Assembly (NCBI GenBank): GCA_030063045.1
Contig: JAQSEB010000111.1
Coordinates: 558,001 to 622,000, forward strand
Length of the DNA: 64,000 nt
Reading direction: 5' to 3'
Source: Pratylenchus scribneri
Lineage: Eukaryota; Nematoda; Chromadorea; Rhabditida; Pratylenchidae
The notes below the pieces were generated by a model. That model made no database searches. It was not told where the DNA came from and saw nothing but the letters and a program-made list of their open reading frames with translations. Shown one piece after another: positions 47,909 to 58,962 of this stretch. Each line of letters opens with the position of its first letter. Within the stretch, counting starts at the first letter, position 1. A program made the translations under genes and the position numbers.

Positions 47909-50389
47909 TCACATTTGCGACTCGCCAACTCCTTCTTGCATTAAATTTTGGCTAGCATTTTCTCCTTCATTTCTTGCTGATGCTGCTGAAGGTGGATGAC
48001 TAAAAATATTTTCATATTAATAATATGGAGGATTGAATTTAAAAGCATATAACCTGCTGTCAACATCCATCATTGGATTCGGCATCGCAGCGCTCCGAAT
48101 TGGAATTGCCCCAATTGGATGATTGTGTTCAGCATCAAGGGGAATACTGCCCTCTCCCTGCTTTTCCTTTTGCTTTCTACGTTTAGGCTCCCCTTGTCCA
48201 TGGGGTCGTCCAGATCTTCTCTTTTTTGGTATTTCTTTCACGGTTGTTCCAATTGACTCACTGTCAGTAGCCGCAGACTTATCTTGGCCAGTCTTTTTAC
48301 CTTTTCCTCTTGACTTTTTCGACCCACCAGCCTTTGTATCTGGTTGATCCGTTTCCGAGGGAAAATGTTTACTCAAACTCATCTCCGCTGATTTTTTCCC
48401 TTTGCCTTTGCCACGGCTGCCACCGCTCAATTCTTTTCCACTTCCGCCGGTAGCAAATGAAGGATGAAGTTGGATTTGAGGATTTGGAATATTTTGGCCA
48501 GGTATTATTTGACGTAAATTGCTTTGATCGCCTCCAAATGTGTGGGATTGGTGAGGGGAAATTGCCGTTGGAACAGCCATTTGGCTTCGACCATCATCAC
48601 CAGCAGCACCCATTTGTCGCAACCTAGCTTCCATAAGTTCCATCTTATTTAACAATAATTGTGATGGATTTTGTTGTTGTGGAAGATTTCCGTGCAATGG
48701 CATTTGCTTTTGCATTGGCATTGAACTGCCAACAGTTTGGCTGCGAAGATCAACGCCAGTTGATGCACTTCGAATTTGTTGTGAGCCAGAGGGTTGGTTG
48801 GGAGGAGGAAATAATTCTTTCATCAATTTCGGATGTAGAAATCCCCCAGTCGGATATGTTTGGGAAATGGAACGATTAAGAGTTGGTGAAGCATTCAAAA
48901 TTGGTAGCACTTGGCCAGCAACAGGAATTTCCACACCAACGCCGGTAGATGTTCGTAAAGGGGCACCAGGTGCGGAGCCGGGAATTGGAATTTGAGCATT
49001 TGTTGGAGTGTTCATTGTCAAATTCGTTGGTCGTGGTTGGCCAACAGCTGCAGGCAATCCAATACCACCGGTAGAGGAAGTTCGCAATGGGGCATCGGGT
49101 CCAGGTGCGGAGGGTGGAAATGGAATTTGGGCATTCGTTGGAGTGTTCATTCCCATTAAATTGGATGGAGATGGTAAAGTAGCTGGTGCTGTTTGTGAAA
49201 TTTGAACACCGGACATTGTGGGAAACAATGAACGGAACAGATTATCCGGAATAGACGGTCTATTCGGCCCAACAGCCCATCCTTCCCTTGATTGCCAATC
49301 TATTTAAATAGATATTCAATTTTTTGTGAATTAATCAAATTATACCATATTGATGTTGTATCAGTATCAAATACATTCTTCGTGTATTTTCCATTAAATT
49401 ATTCACCTCCAAACGTCGCTTTTCTATATTGAGTTTGGCATTTCGTATTAGTGGTTCCGAATCCATCGTATTCGAATTTCCGCCATTCACAATAAATTGA
49501 TTAATCGAAATTAATTTCTAAATGTGAATTAATTGCAATATTGAAAATAATTACTTATTATTTAATATGGAATGGAAATAAAATTTGTCTAAATGAAAAT
49601 TTTTCAATAATTATTTTTAAATAAATATAGATTTATAAATTATGGCTTCAATTTCTGCATTATGAGAAAAAAAATAATAATCTGAAACCTTAGTTCACCT
49701 TTGAAGTTGATAAAAATGATTAAAAGTGAACCCGCACTATTAATTTTAAGCTATTTTCGACTCACATTTATCAAATTAATTTGTTGCTTATATATGTAAT
49801 AATTTCGCCATTGACATTCCATTTTTTGATGAGCGCATGCAGATAATGTAATTTTTAAGCTTTGAATTTCCGTTTCGATTTCGCTTTCTGTTTTTGGTTC
49901 TATTATAGAATTTTCATCGACATTTTCATCAATTGATTTAGCAGAAATGATCGAAATTTCTTCATTGAATTTTCTTTTAATAATCTAATTAATTTTAAAT
50001 AATGTATTAATAAATTTAAATATATTATTCACTTGTCCAAATCCAATTTCATCTGGTCCAATGCCAATTTTCAAATGCAATTCATTTCTTTCCTTTTCTG
50101 AATCCCATGGAATATTTTTGAAAATAATATGATGCTTTTCATCAATTTCCTTATATTCGCCTTCAAACATTATCTTTGGATTACTTCTATTAAAAATTTC
50201 CACTTTGAAACGCGCTTTTGGAACAAATTCTAGAAGGAATTCAAATCCCTTTTTCACCTTCCAATCATCCATAATTCGCACATTCGCCTCATAATTCCCT
50301 GTCGAACTTTGTCCAGATTCGAAATTGGTACAACCAAAAAATTGAAGAAAATTGGCGAAAATAAGGATTATGAAAATAAATTGTTTCAT
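47909..50389 (-). CDS. Secreted, Pro/Gly/Ser-rich protein with nuclear-localisation-type basic clusters (candidate effector)
   Basis: Five exons join in frame. Exon 1 starts with a signal peptide MKQFIFIILIFANFLQFFGC and a folded-looking segment (WKVKKGFEFLLEFVPKARFK, EYKEIDEKHHIIFKNIPWDS). Exons 2-3 are charged and helical (WRNYYIYKQQINLIN; RNAKLNIEKRRLEVNNLMEN). The large exon 4 is low-complexity, with an internal duplication (MNTPTNAQIPFPPSAPG and MNTPTNAQIPIPGSAPG). It is followed by basic blocks GGSRGKGKGKK, KKSRGKGKK and KKRRSGRPHGQGEPKRRKQK, the last being NLS-like with an AT-hook-like GRP core. The final exon ends in GVGESQM, stop at 47909. I do not recognise a family. A signal peptide plus NLS suggests export from the worm and action in a host nucleus, which is inference. 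Confidence 0.75.
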
Positions 50390-50460
50390 TTAATTTATCA
50401 CTTTTCTTCAACTAATTACAAAATTAAAAGGAATTTTCAGCAAAAAATAAAGGAATTTCT

Positions 50461-50520
50461 AAGGGCAATCAATTTGCGTTTTAAAATAAAATTCAGTTTT
50501 TTAGAGAGTGAAGAAGGGCA
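50461..50520 (-). promoter_or_regulatory. Two TGCCCTT motifs upstream of the 50.4-kb secreted gene
   Basis: Read on the gene's strand, TGCCCTT occurs at 50467-50461 and 50520-50514, that is 72 and 125 bp upstream of the ATG. The motif TGCMCTT has been reported as a gland-effector promoter motif in Meloidogyne (Mel-DOG), as I recall it. Two copies in 130 bp is more than expected by chance, but function is unproven. Confidence 0.4.
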
Positions 50521-50756
50521 TCACAAAAATAAGTCATTAAAAACGCAATCAGAATCGTGTATTCCCCCTTTCCTTATTCTTACAAAATTAGTGTTTACCT
50601 TCATCCCACTATTATATGGCCAATGCCATCTTGGGATGCTCACACGAAATTAAAAAATCCACATCCTCAATATTCCCATTCTTAATCCATTTTACCAACC
50701 ATAATTCTATCCCATTCCTCTACCGTCCATTCCATAGTTTGTCGCCTATCTTGGCC

Positions 50757-51040
50757 AATCATTCATTCAATTTGATCAAGCATTCATTCAATCCTTCCCT
50801 CAATTTGGCCAAGCATTCATTCAATTTGATCAAGCATTCATTCAATCCTTCCCTCAATTTGGCCAAGCATTCATTCAATTTGATCAAGCATTCATTCAAT
50901 CCTTCCCTCAATTTGGCCAAGCATTCATTCAATTTGATCAAGCATTCATTCAATCCTTCCCTCAATTTGGCCAAGCATTCATTCAATTTGATCAAGCATT
51001 CATTCAATCCTTCCCTCAATTTGATCAAGCATTCATTCTT
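50757..51040. repeat. 54-bp minisatellite, about five copies
   Basis: The unit contains TTCATTCAATTTGATCAAGC and ATTCATTCAATCCTTCCCTC plus AATTTGGCCAAGCA, repeated nearly perfectly. The length is divisible by three, so several frames stay open on both strands (for example LREGLNECLIKLNECLAK on the minus strand). It lies about 370 bp upstream of the secreted gene at 50.4 kb. Not treated as coding. Confidence 0.92.
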
Positions 51041-51243
51041 TTCCCTCCATTTGAATCATCTATTTTGGCCAAGCAAATATTTAATTTGGCCAATCCAAAT
51101 CACGTCCCTTTTCTTGGACCTCTTTTGATACCATACCGCATTCAATGTCAGAAAATAAATTAAAATCTTTCTGGAAAACTTAATTAAACTTGACACTCAT
51201 CAGAGCAGAACCACAATTAGACTAACCAGTTTGCAAAACAATT

Positions 51244-51899
51244 GAATTTCCTGACTTATACGTGGTATTTTCCTACTGATCTGATCAGGGTGAGTGATAG
51301 CTCATTCGAAAGAGCTCGAAAAACTGAGTCGATCTAGGGGTGGAAGAATTTCGGAAACCCCTCGGGGGCTGAGATACAGTATCTTGAAATACGTCGCGCA
51401 AAGGAACGGATTGGAACTGCTCCGGTGGGCATTTCAGAGTGGACTCCTCCGTGTGCTCCGCCTCCGCGCGACCAGACGAGCGCTTGGCTCGCTGTGCTCG
51501 CCAAGCGCTCGTCCAGTTCCCGCGCTTCGGCTACGCACACTCCGGAGTCCACTCTTACATTCCTCCGCAGTTCCAACACATTCCAGCGAGACAAAAATGG
51601 TCATAACTTTTTTATTTTTTATTTTTATGCGAAACTGATGGCAGATTCGAGCTTCTCTCATCGAGACGCGTCGTTTGAGCTATAATATAATCGAAAAAAA
51701 TTTAAAAAAATTTTTCGATTTCTGCCCATAGGGGGGACCAAGCACTTTTTCATATTTCGGCATACTGTATCTCAGCCTCCGAGGGTTTCCGAAATTCTTC
51801 CACCCCTACATCGACTCAGTTTTTCGAGCTCTTTCGAATGAGCTATCACTCACCCTGATCAGATCATTAGGAAAATACCACGTATAAGTCAGGAAAGCC
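51244..51899. mobile_element. Foldback element (family C relative) with 8-bp target duplication
   Basis: Long inverted repeats: left from TTTCCTGACTTATACGTGGT through GATCAGGGTGAGTGATAGCT to about 51380, and right from about 51766 with the mirror sequence. The direct repeat AAACAATT flanks the element (51236-51243, 51900-51907). The core 51405-51610 is the reverse complement of the 43.5-kb element's core (GGATTGGAACTGCTCCGGTG, GTGCTCCGCCTCCGCGCGAC), including a Gly/Arg-rich palindrome. The ends differ from that element, so the core has been reused. Confidence 0.85.
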
Positions 51900-51907
51900 A
51901 AACAATT

Positions 51908-53080
51908 ATAAAACTGAAAACAAATTTGAATTCCTCATCATCGACTCCAAATCAACACGAACACTCTTTATAATTGCTTGGAAAGCAGTTTGAGCCCAAA
52001 ATTCGGCATGTTTTTCAAATTTTTTTTGATCGATATGTCAATTGTCCATGCTGAATTTTGCATTGTGAGAGCCTCTTCATGTCAAGCGACCGCGTCAAGC
52101 ACTGCGCTGCGTGCCACGCAAATTGCTGCTCACTTATTAGCACCACAGATAGCACATATTCACCGTGGGAGCAAAATACGGGCGCTTGACACATCGTTCA
52201 TTGCCTTTGGCCGCATAAGAGAGAGAAAGAGAGGAGAAAGAATTATTCCTTCATGTGGTTTGATCGAAGTCGAATTCAAAAAACTTTTTATTTGAAATCA
52301 AAAACAAGGCGACTGATAAACTATTGTATTATGGATTATGATTAAATTTGATTATTCTTTTCAAATTAAATTATCTTGCCAATTAATTAATTATTCATTA
52401 TTTCCTTCTAGTTTATATTTGCCAACAATAAAATATTTTCTCGCGCATTTTCTCTACATCTTTTCTCTACAATTCTCAATATTAGGTTTCTCTGGCCTAT
52501 TATAATCTCCCCTCTCGATCTCAATCCAAATCATTTGATTCAATATAGTCGATCCAAAAATGCAATCAATCCTCGCCATTTTCATAAGGAAAAAAATGAA
52601 ATCGAGATAACGGCAATTCCTTCATTAATATTTTCGGACTAATTTATTAAGCTTTTAATTTCATTTTTCCATTATTCATTCATCAAATGGTAGAAATGGC
52701 ATTAAATATTCATTTGTTAATTTATGCCATATATGTTTTCTCTTTCAGTCATGAACCGGTCTCATATAGTTGTGATCGTCGTCCCTAACTCTCCGTCCTA
52801 ATTTATTTTGGAAATTTCATTTTTTAATTTTAAAATTCCCCTCTCTAGAATAACCATCCCAATTCTATTAAAACCTAAAAATTTTTTCCATAAACATGAT
52901 TGAAGTTTTAAAAACATAGGGGAAAAAGAAAAAATTGCTGATAAAAATTTGAGATTTATTATTATTCATTTTAATGAAATGTCATTTAAAATGATAAGAA
53001 GATTAACTAATGTTTAAAATGGAAATAGAAATCCAAAAAATTATAATATTAAATATAATTTTTTCAGAATTGATTTTTAA
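51908..53080. other. Intergenic; small GC-rich patch
   Basis: At 52080-52200 there is a GC-rich patch with ATGTCAAGCG and its complement CGCTTGACAC about 110 bp apart, possibly a short foldback. The open frame 51978-52295 spans it and has no features. The rest is AT-rich promoter or intergenic sequence for the gene at 53.1 kb. No TGCMCTT motif was seen. Confidence 0.4.
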
Positions 53081-55411
53081 ATGAAAATTCATTGGAAATT
53101 TTTTTGGATTATCCTAATTTTTTGTCTAAATAAAATTAATGCAACTGATTCAAATTCGAAAAATGAAGGTAATTATATTTTCAATTATTTTTTTTTTAAT
53201 TTTAATATAAAAATTTTAGAGTCGGCAAACGTTGGGCAAGGAAAAATGGCATTAGTATCTCAAGAAATGGTGGAATTTGGCGGAAATGAAAGAAATGAAG
53301 CCTCGAGTTCGAAGAAAAGAGAAGCCGGTAACAAATTAAGAAAAAGTTTTAATAATTTTAAATTTCGTAACAGAAATGGAATTATATTTGGGAAAAAGAG
53401 AAGCCATCAGATTTTTGATGAATTTGTTAAGACCTGTTTTCATTACATTTACTGAACATATTATTAAACCTAGGGATGATGCTTGCAAAATTTTAAAGGA
53501 AGATGAAGTAATTAAACAATATAAAAATTTCAAAGCGAAAATTAATATGAAAGAGAATAAAAAAGAAAAAGACACAGAATTCAAAAAATTTATGCGGAAA
53601 ATGGACCGAAATATTGAAAATGAAACAAGTAAAAATGAAATTCATAATAATATATTAAAAATAATAAATATTACTTAAATTAAGAAAATATCGAGAATAA
53701 ATACATCAAAAATTGTTTGGAACATATATTCTTTTTTCGAATTATGCTGCAAATTGCCAATTTAATTGAGGCGAAACGAGGCACAGAAATACTATTATCG
53801 GATACCGAATCAGATAGTGAAATTGATAAAGATGATAAAGAAATATTATGGGGTCCAAAAATTAAAAAATCCATTGACCAAATTGAAATATGGATCAAAA
53901 AGAAAAGGGTCATTAACAAGAAAAAGGTCAACCAAGAAGAAAATTATAAAATTTTCATGGAAAATTATGTCAATAAAATCAAAATAAATTTGAAAGATGA
54001 TGAAACGGAAAATGAAAATGACGAGGATGATGACGAGGATGATAATGAGACATTAAGTGATCGATCAAGATTAAAAGGAATTCAAAATGATAATCAGAGC
54101 TCAATGGAAACATCTTCAGCGAGTGATTTTGAATATGAGGAAGAAACATCATCAGATGATGACTATAAGCCAACCAAAAGTAGAAAAGGAATGAAAAGGA
54201 AAAGAAACCGTAAAACAAATCTGCAAAAAGAACATTTGATTGAAAATTCTGATTCAGAAGATAATCAATCAAGTGGAAAAAGGCGAAATATTTTAGTACA
54301 AGCTTTGCCAATTCAACCAATAAATCCATTGGAAGTGCGGTTCCCAAATGTGCAAACGAGGCCAAGAAGCAGTTCAAAATCTCCAAATAATTCCGGATCT
54401 GGCCATAGAAGTCCTTCAAAAAATACAAATTCAAATCCTTCAAATTCGAGAGCATCCGGAACAGTCAGATACAAATCACCGACTCATAGTCATTTTACGA
54501 GTCATTCGGCACATCCAAATTCATCATCAGGCCCATTAATGATTCATTCTCCAATGGATATTGAAAATAATTCTGAAAGTATTCATTCCGATTCTTCCTC
54601 ATCAAAAAATTCGCCACCAAATTTGGACTCAACTTCATCCCAAAAAAGACACAATCCAGAATCATCAAATAATCAACATGCTACGGATGATCAGCCAATT
54701 GACCATTTACAACCAAAATTAAAAATAAATCTTTTAAATTCTTTATCATCAAATGTGCATGTGCCGAAAAGGCAAAGAAGCCTCAAAAAGTACAAAGGAA
54801 AAGGATTAAACGATAAGCAGTCCAAAGATTTAAATCCGAAACAAACAAATCAATTAGAGTCCAATCAAATGCAAGTTTCCGACGAACATTCAGCAGCCAT
54901 AAACACAGAAAACGCCAAAAATTCTGATCATATTTATCAAGCAGAAACGGGATCAATTCTTCATCCAAATTTGGGAATTCCAATTAATCAACTAATGGAA
55001 AGTCCATTTTTGCAAACGCATTCGGTTCAAAATCGAAATGTTGCTGGCACATCATTATCACAACAAAACTCTGCCGATAAAGATTCAATGATTCCAATTG
55101 AGCAATTATGGCCGATAGAATTTAATTTGCCACAAATGCATCATTCACCAAATTTAATGAAGGAAATTGGACCATCAACTTCAAAACATGTCAGACAATC
55201 AAAACATTCACCATCAAATAAATCCGGTCAATCGGAATCATCAAAATCGGCAAGTGGATCAGCTTCCTCATCCTCACAAGGCCGAACAAGGGGATCAGCA
55301 GGTAAAAAAAATTTTAAACTTCAATGTTGTAAATAAAATTCATTTGAAGAAAGTCCAAGGCCATTGTTTGATTTGAATTTACCTCTACCACCACCAGATG
55401 ATCAAAAATGA
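53081..55411 (+). CDS. Secreted protein with NLS and C-terminal plant-type EAR motif (candidate nuclear effector)
   Basis: Exons: 53081-53167, about 53220-53331, about 53372-53627, about 53683-55301, 55350-55411; introns are about 40-56 nt. A signal peptide (MKIHWKFFWIILIFCLNKIN) is followed by a charged helical N-terminal region (EAIRFLMNLLRPVFITFTEH, DACKILKEDEVIKQYKNFKA). Then comes an acidic tract (ETENENDEDDDEDDNE), a bipartite-like basic cluster (PTKSRKGMKRKRNRK) and a long Ser/Asn-rich disordered region with further basic pieces (PKRQRSLKKYKGKG). The last 62-nt exon encodes ESPRPLFDLNLPLPPPDDQK. DLNLPLP matches the plant EAR repression motif DLNxxP (also LxLxP). In plants such motifs bind TOPLESS corepressors. 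The motif appears only if the 48-nt intron 55302-55349 is removed. No known family is recognised; length is about 680 residues. Confidence 0.8.
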
Positions 55412-56172
55412 ACAAAATCCATAAAGAAAATATGGAATTTTTAAATTTATTTAATCACATTTTTATTTTTTAAAGTTTTTCGGTATGTTTATCCGGCACT
55501 TATTGGTTCTCTACAAACAAATTTTTTCCATCCCCGATATAAATTCATGTCACCCACAAATTATTCATAAATCATACGATTTTGAGGTCTAAAATATTAT
55601 GGAAAAAATTAAAATTTCTAAATTTTTACTTCAAATCAGGTTTTAGTTAACCGACTACTGTTTATTATTCTTTTTTAAAATTTTATTTAATATTTGTTAT
55701 AGTACAGTTAAATGACCTTTTCTTCTAAAAAATTTTATATTTGTTGTAAAACATTAATCAAATTTTCTATTTTATTTTGCTGAATGACTGGATAAAATTT
55801 TTCTATGTTTCTCAGAAAATTTAATATTCGCCGCTATAAGTCCTTTATAAAATTAATAGTTAAATTACGGTTCAATTAAATTAACTTATTTAATTGTCTG
55901 AGTCCACCGGTTCACCAGCCTATCAAAATGATATTAGCCAATCCCTACCTTTTTGTACGATATGTGCACACAATAAGTAATAATAATTTCATGTTGAAAT
56001 TAAATGTAAAGTATAAATTTATTTAGTCAGTAATAAGAACTAATAATTATTTGAAGGAAGTAAAAATTCTATTTAATTGTTAGGCTTGAGTTCTATATAA
56101 TTTTCCTATAGTAAAATTAAAATATTCCTCCAAAGAAAAGTACAAATTCTCAATTCATTACACTATTTATTA
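55412..56172. other. Intergenic
   Basis: AT-rich, 3' side of the EAR-motif gene; nothing recognised. Confidence 0.4.
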
Positions 56173-56181
56173 TATTCACGC

Positions 56182-56611
56182 GGTGCTATGTCAACTCCTG
56201 AATAGTGCAAATGTGGTCATGTCCTTAATAGTGCAAATGTGAGCGTTTTCGACTTCTAATAAATCAGTAAACCGTTTTAGACCCTACAAACTTTATACCA
56301 TTTTGTAGATCTCATCGAGACACATCGAATGGTATTATAATTTGTCATGGTTTGGTCCAAAATTAAAGAATTTAAAAACAAAAACTTAAAAATATGGGTT
56401 TAAACGGTTTAACTCTTTATTTTTGGGCCAAACCATGACAAATTATATACCATTCGATGCGTCTGGATGAGATCTACAAAATGGTATAAGGTTTGTGGGG
56501 TCTAAAACCGTTTACTGATTTATTAGAAGTCAAAAACACTCACATTTGCACTATTCAGGACATGACCACATTTGCACTGCCCTTTGTCTATTCAGGACTC
56601 GACCCCGTACG
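56182..56611. mobile_element. Foldback element (family A), 0.43 kb, with 9-bp flanking direct repeat
   Basis: The left half (AATAGTGCAAATGTGGTCAT, GGTATTATAATTTGTCATGG) is mirrored on the right (CCATGACAAATTATATACCA, ATGACCACATTTGCACTGCC). TATTCACGC lies at both outer edges (56173-56181, 56612-56620). No transposase. Related degenerate copies are at 40.1 kb and 30.3 kb. Confidence 0.8.
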
Positions 56612-56781
56612 TATTCACGCATCCATTTTGCTATTTTTATATTTAAGACATAATACTATAAAGAAAGCAGGTGAATATCTTAATGAATATTACTCATTTG
56701 ATTATACAAACTAGTCATTAAATGCTTAATTAATAATAATTTTTTTAATGATTTAAGAAGAATAAATATTTAATATAAAAA

Positions 56782-58000
56782 ATGATTCCCAATGTCCTCT
56801 TTTTCATTACAACCCTCTATGAAATTGTGACTGTTCCATTGTATTGGCGAATCATTTATGTTTTGATCACTAATCCTGAATTTTCGTCTCCATTCTTCCA
56901 ATTCCTTTGGATCATTGGAATATGCGTAATAAAATAAATTCATCAGAATATCCAATTAAAATTAATAAATCTATAGGAAAATATCCATTATGTGACTGAT
57001 GTGATTTATTATCGAATGCCAATGTTTGGATTAACTGCCGAATTGTTCGGTCGAAATCCTTCCCGGATGCTTAGCTTGGCCCCATTCCTTATATATTTCT
57101 TCAATTATCCAGTTTATTTTATGCAAGTCATCATTTCCATCAATCGCCTCACTGGAGTATGGTGGCCAATGAAACATAAAAGAGTAAATAAAATAATTAT
57201 TTTTTGAATTATTTTTATTTTTTTTTTTCAGTATTGGAATATTTGGTGGCGGCCAATTGTGGCATTTGCCTTTCTCATTTCCATTTGTTTGACTGCCCAT
57301 CGTTTACCATTCAATGCCACCACACAAATTGTTCCCTTTGATTCTGCTTATCCCGAATTTGGCTACACAACGGCAATCGTCAAATATGATTATTATAGCG
57401 TAAATTAATCAATAAAACTATCAAAATAATAAATTCCAAATTCAGTTGGACACAAATTTAACAACTGGCATTTTCAATTCAATTGTGGTCATTCTTTCGG
57501 TGTTCATCAATGCCGGAATATTGACAAAAATTATTAAACTGAGAAGATCCGGCAATTTGGCCAATGTTTCCAAGGCCAAATTAGAAATGGGCCTATTCAT
57601 CATTGTCCTTTGGATGATGTGCACTTTAATTGTGTTAATCATCTTTCAGGTAATAATTTTAAATTTTTAAATTAAATTTCTCACAAATTATTTTTAGGCC
57701 ACTCTTTTCATTCTTAAAAATGGTTTAATAAGCCCAATTGGATCTGTCCAAACAAAATTCGCCACATATATTGTTTACCTTCAACAACCTTGGGTGGATG
57801 ATGTTGGCTCCGTTAGCCATCCATGGGTGTTAATTTTGATGAGTGAATCCATTCGAAATGCAGCATTACCTTTTCTTAAAGGATTTTTTAACAAAGCAAG
57901 GAACAATCAAACAGTGGTTTCGACGATTGCTTCACTGACCCATGTCAAACCAGCCATGCAAACTCAACAATATACGAGGACAATTATTACGAAAATATAA
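56782..58000 (+). CDS. Serpentine (7TM) chemoreceptor, Srg/Srv-like
   Basis: Five or six exons with GT-AG introns of about 50 nt. MIPNVLFFITTLYEIVTVPL begins TM1. Then come IHYVTDVIYYRMPMFGLTAE, APFLIYFFNYPVYFMQVIIS (TM3) ending in INRLTGVWWPMKHKR, the family's Asn-Arg and Pro signature. IVAFAFLISICLTAHRLPFN, FNSIVVILSVFINAGILTKI and MGLFIIVLWMMCTLIVLIIF are later TMs, and PWVLILMSESIRNAALPF is the last. The nematode families srg and srv fit best; the exact class is uncertain. An intact reading frame. A damaged tandem copy lies 1 kb downstream. Confidence 0.85.
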
Positions 58001-58273
58001 ATGCTTTTTATTATTTTTCTTTTCCATTCCAATCAATATTTTTTAATATTTCAATATTTTTTTAATATTTCATAAAATATTCTTTATTTTAATAATAATT
58101 TTTTATTAAATCATTCAATTTAAAAAATATTAAAATTAATAAGGGCAAAGAATAAAATGAATTTAAATCATTTATCGGTAAAACTTGCATTAAAAAAATA
58201 AAGAATAATAATAATCCCATCTTAATATCGAAAAAAAGAGGAAAATATAATTAAATGATTTGTTGTAATTTAA

Positions 58274-58525
58274 TTACAAATTTATATTCTTTTCTTTATC
58301 TAAAATTTTAATAGTACAGTTGTCCTTTTGCTCTAAAATAAATATTAAATCATTATTTATGAATACCGTTAATGACTGAACTTTAGCACTTTTTCCTAAG
58401 ACAGAAAACTCTAATAATGAAATATTCACCATCAACAGAAGGCAGGTGAATATTTTATGGAAATTTGAAAATTGTTCACTAATTTTATTGAGCAAAATAG
58501 CAGATGCTTTTCCTTTATGCGACAT
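58274..58525 (-). CDS. Small ORF with one membrane segment, doubtful
   Basis: An 84-residue frame beginning MSHKGKASAILLNKISEQFS, with a hydrophobic stretch IFTCLLLMVNISLLEFSVLG and a charged tail. It sits alone between two receptor copies. It could be a real small membrane protein or chance; I do not recognise it. Confidence 0.3.
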   Translation of the reverse strand: MSHKGKASAILLNKISEQFSNFHKIFTCLLLMVNISLLEFSVLGKSAKVQSLTVFINNDLIFILEQKDNCTIKILDKEKNINL

Positions 58526-58962
58526 CTTAAACAAAAATTTTGAAAATTATGTCTGTCAAGAAAACAAATCTGACATTCACTTTAACCATATCTCACCCTC
58601 TTTTTAAAATATTACCTAATAACGATTCTGCTCGACAGTTTCTCAGAATGCGCTAAATATTGGCCATACAAAAATTTCCATCAAAAATGCCCCTGATTTC
58701 CTCTATATATTTTCTTGGTAAAACTCGGCATAATCTTGCGAAGATCGTAAGATTTGATTAAATGAATGTCAGATTTGTCATCTATGCTCAAAATTACCCC
58801 TACTAAGATTGGATTTTCAAAATTTTTGGTTAGAATGGCCCCTAAAGGAAAATACCAATACCAAAGAGCAATTAATTTTAATAAAATTTCTATTTTGTTG
58901 ATGTCATCATCAAATTGTTATAATAAAGTTATTTTAGAAAGATAATTAATTTTTACTCAAAA

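Noticed and set aside
50616..51128. Repetitive frames KHSFNPSLNLA (+) and LREGLNECLIKLNE (-)
   Set aside because: Both strands of one 54-bp minisatellite are open; no start context, splice signals or homologous domain.
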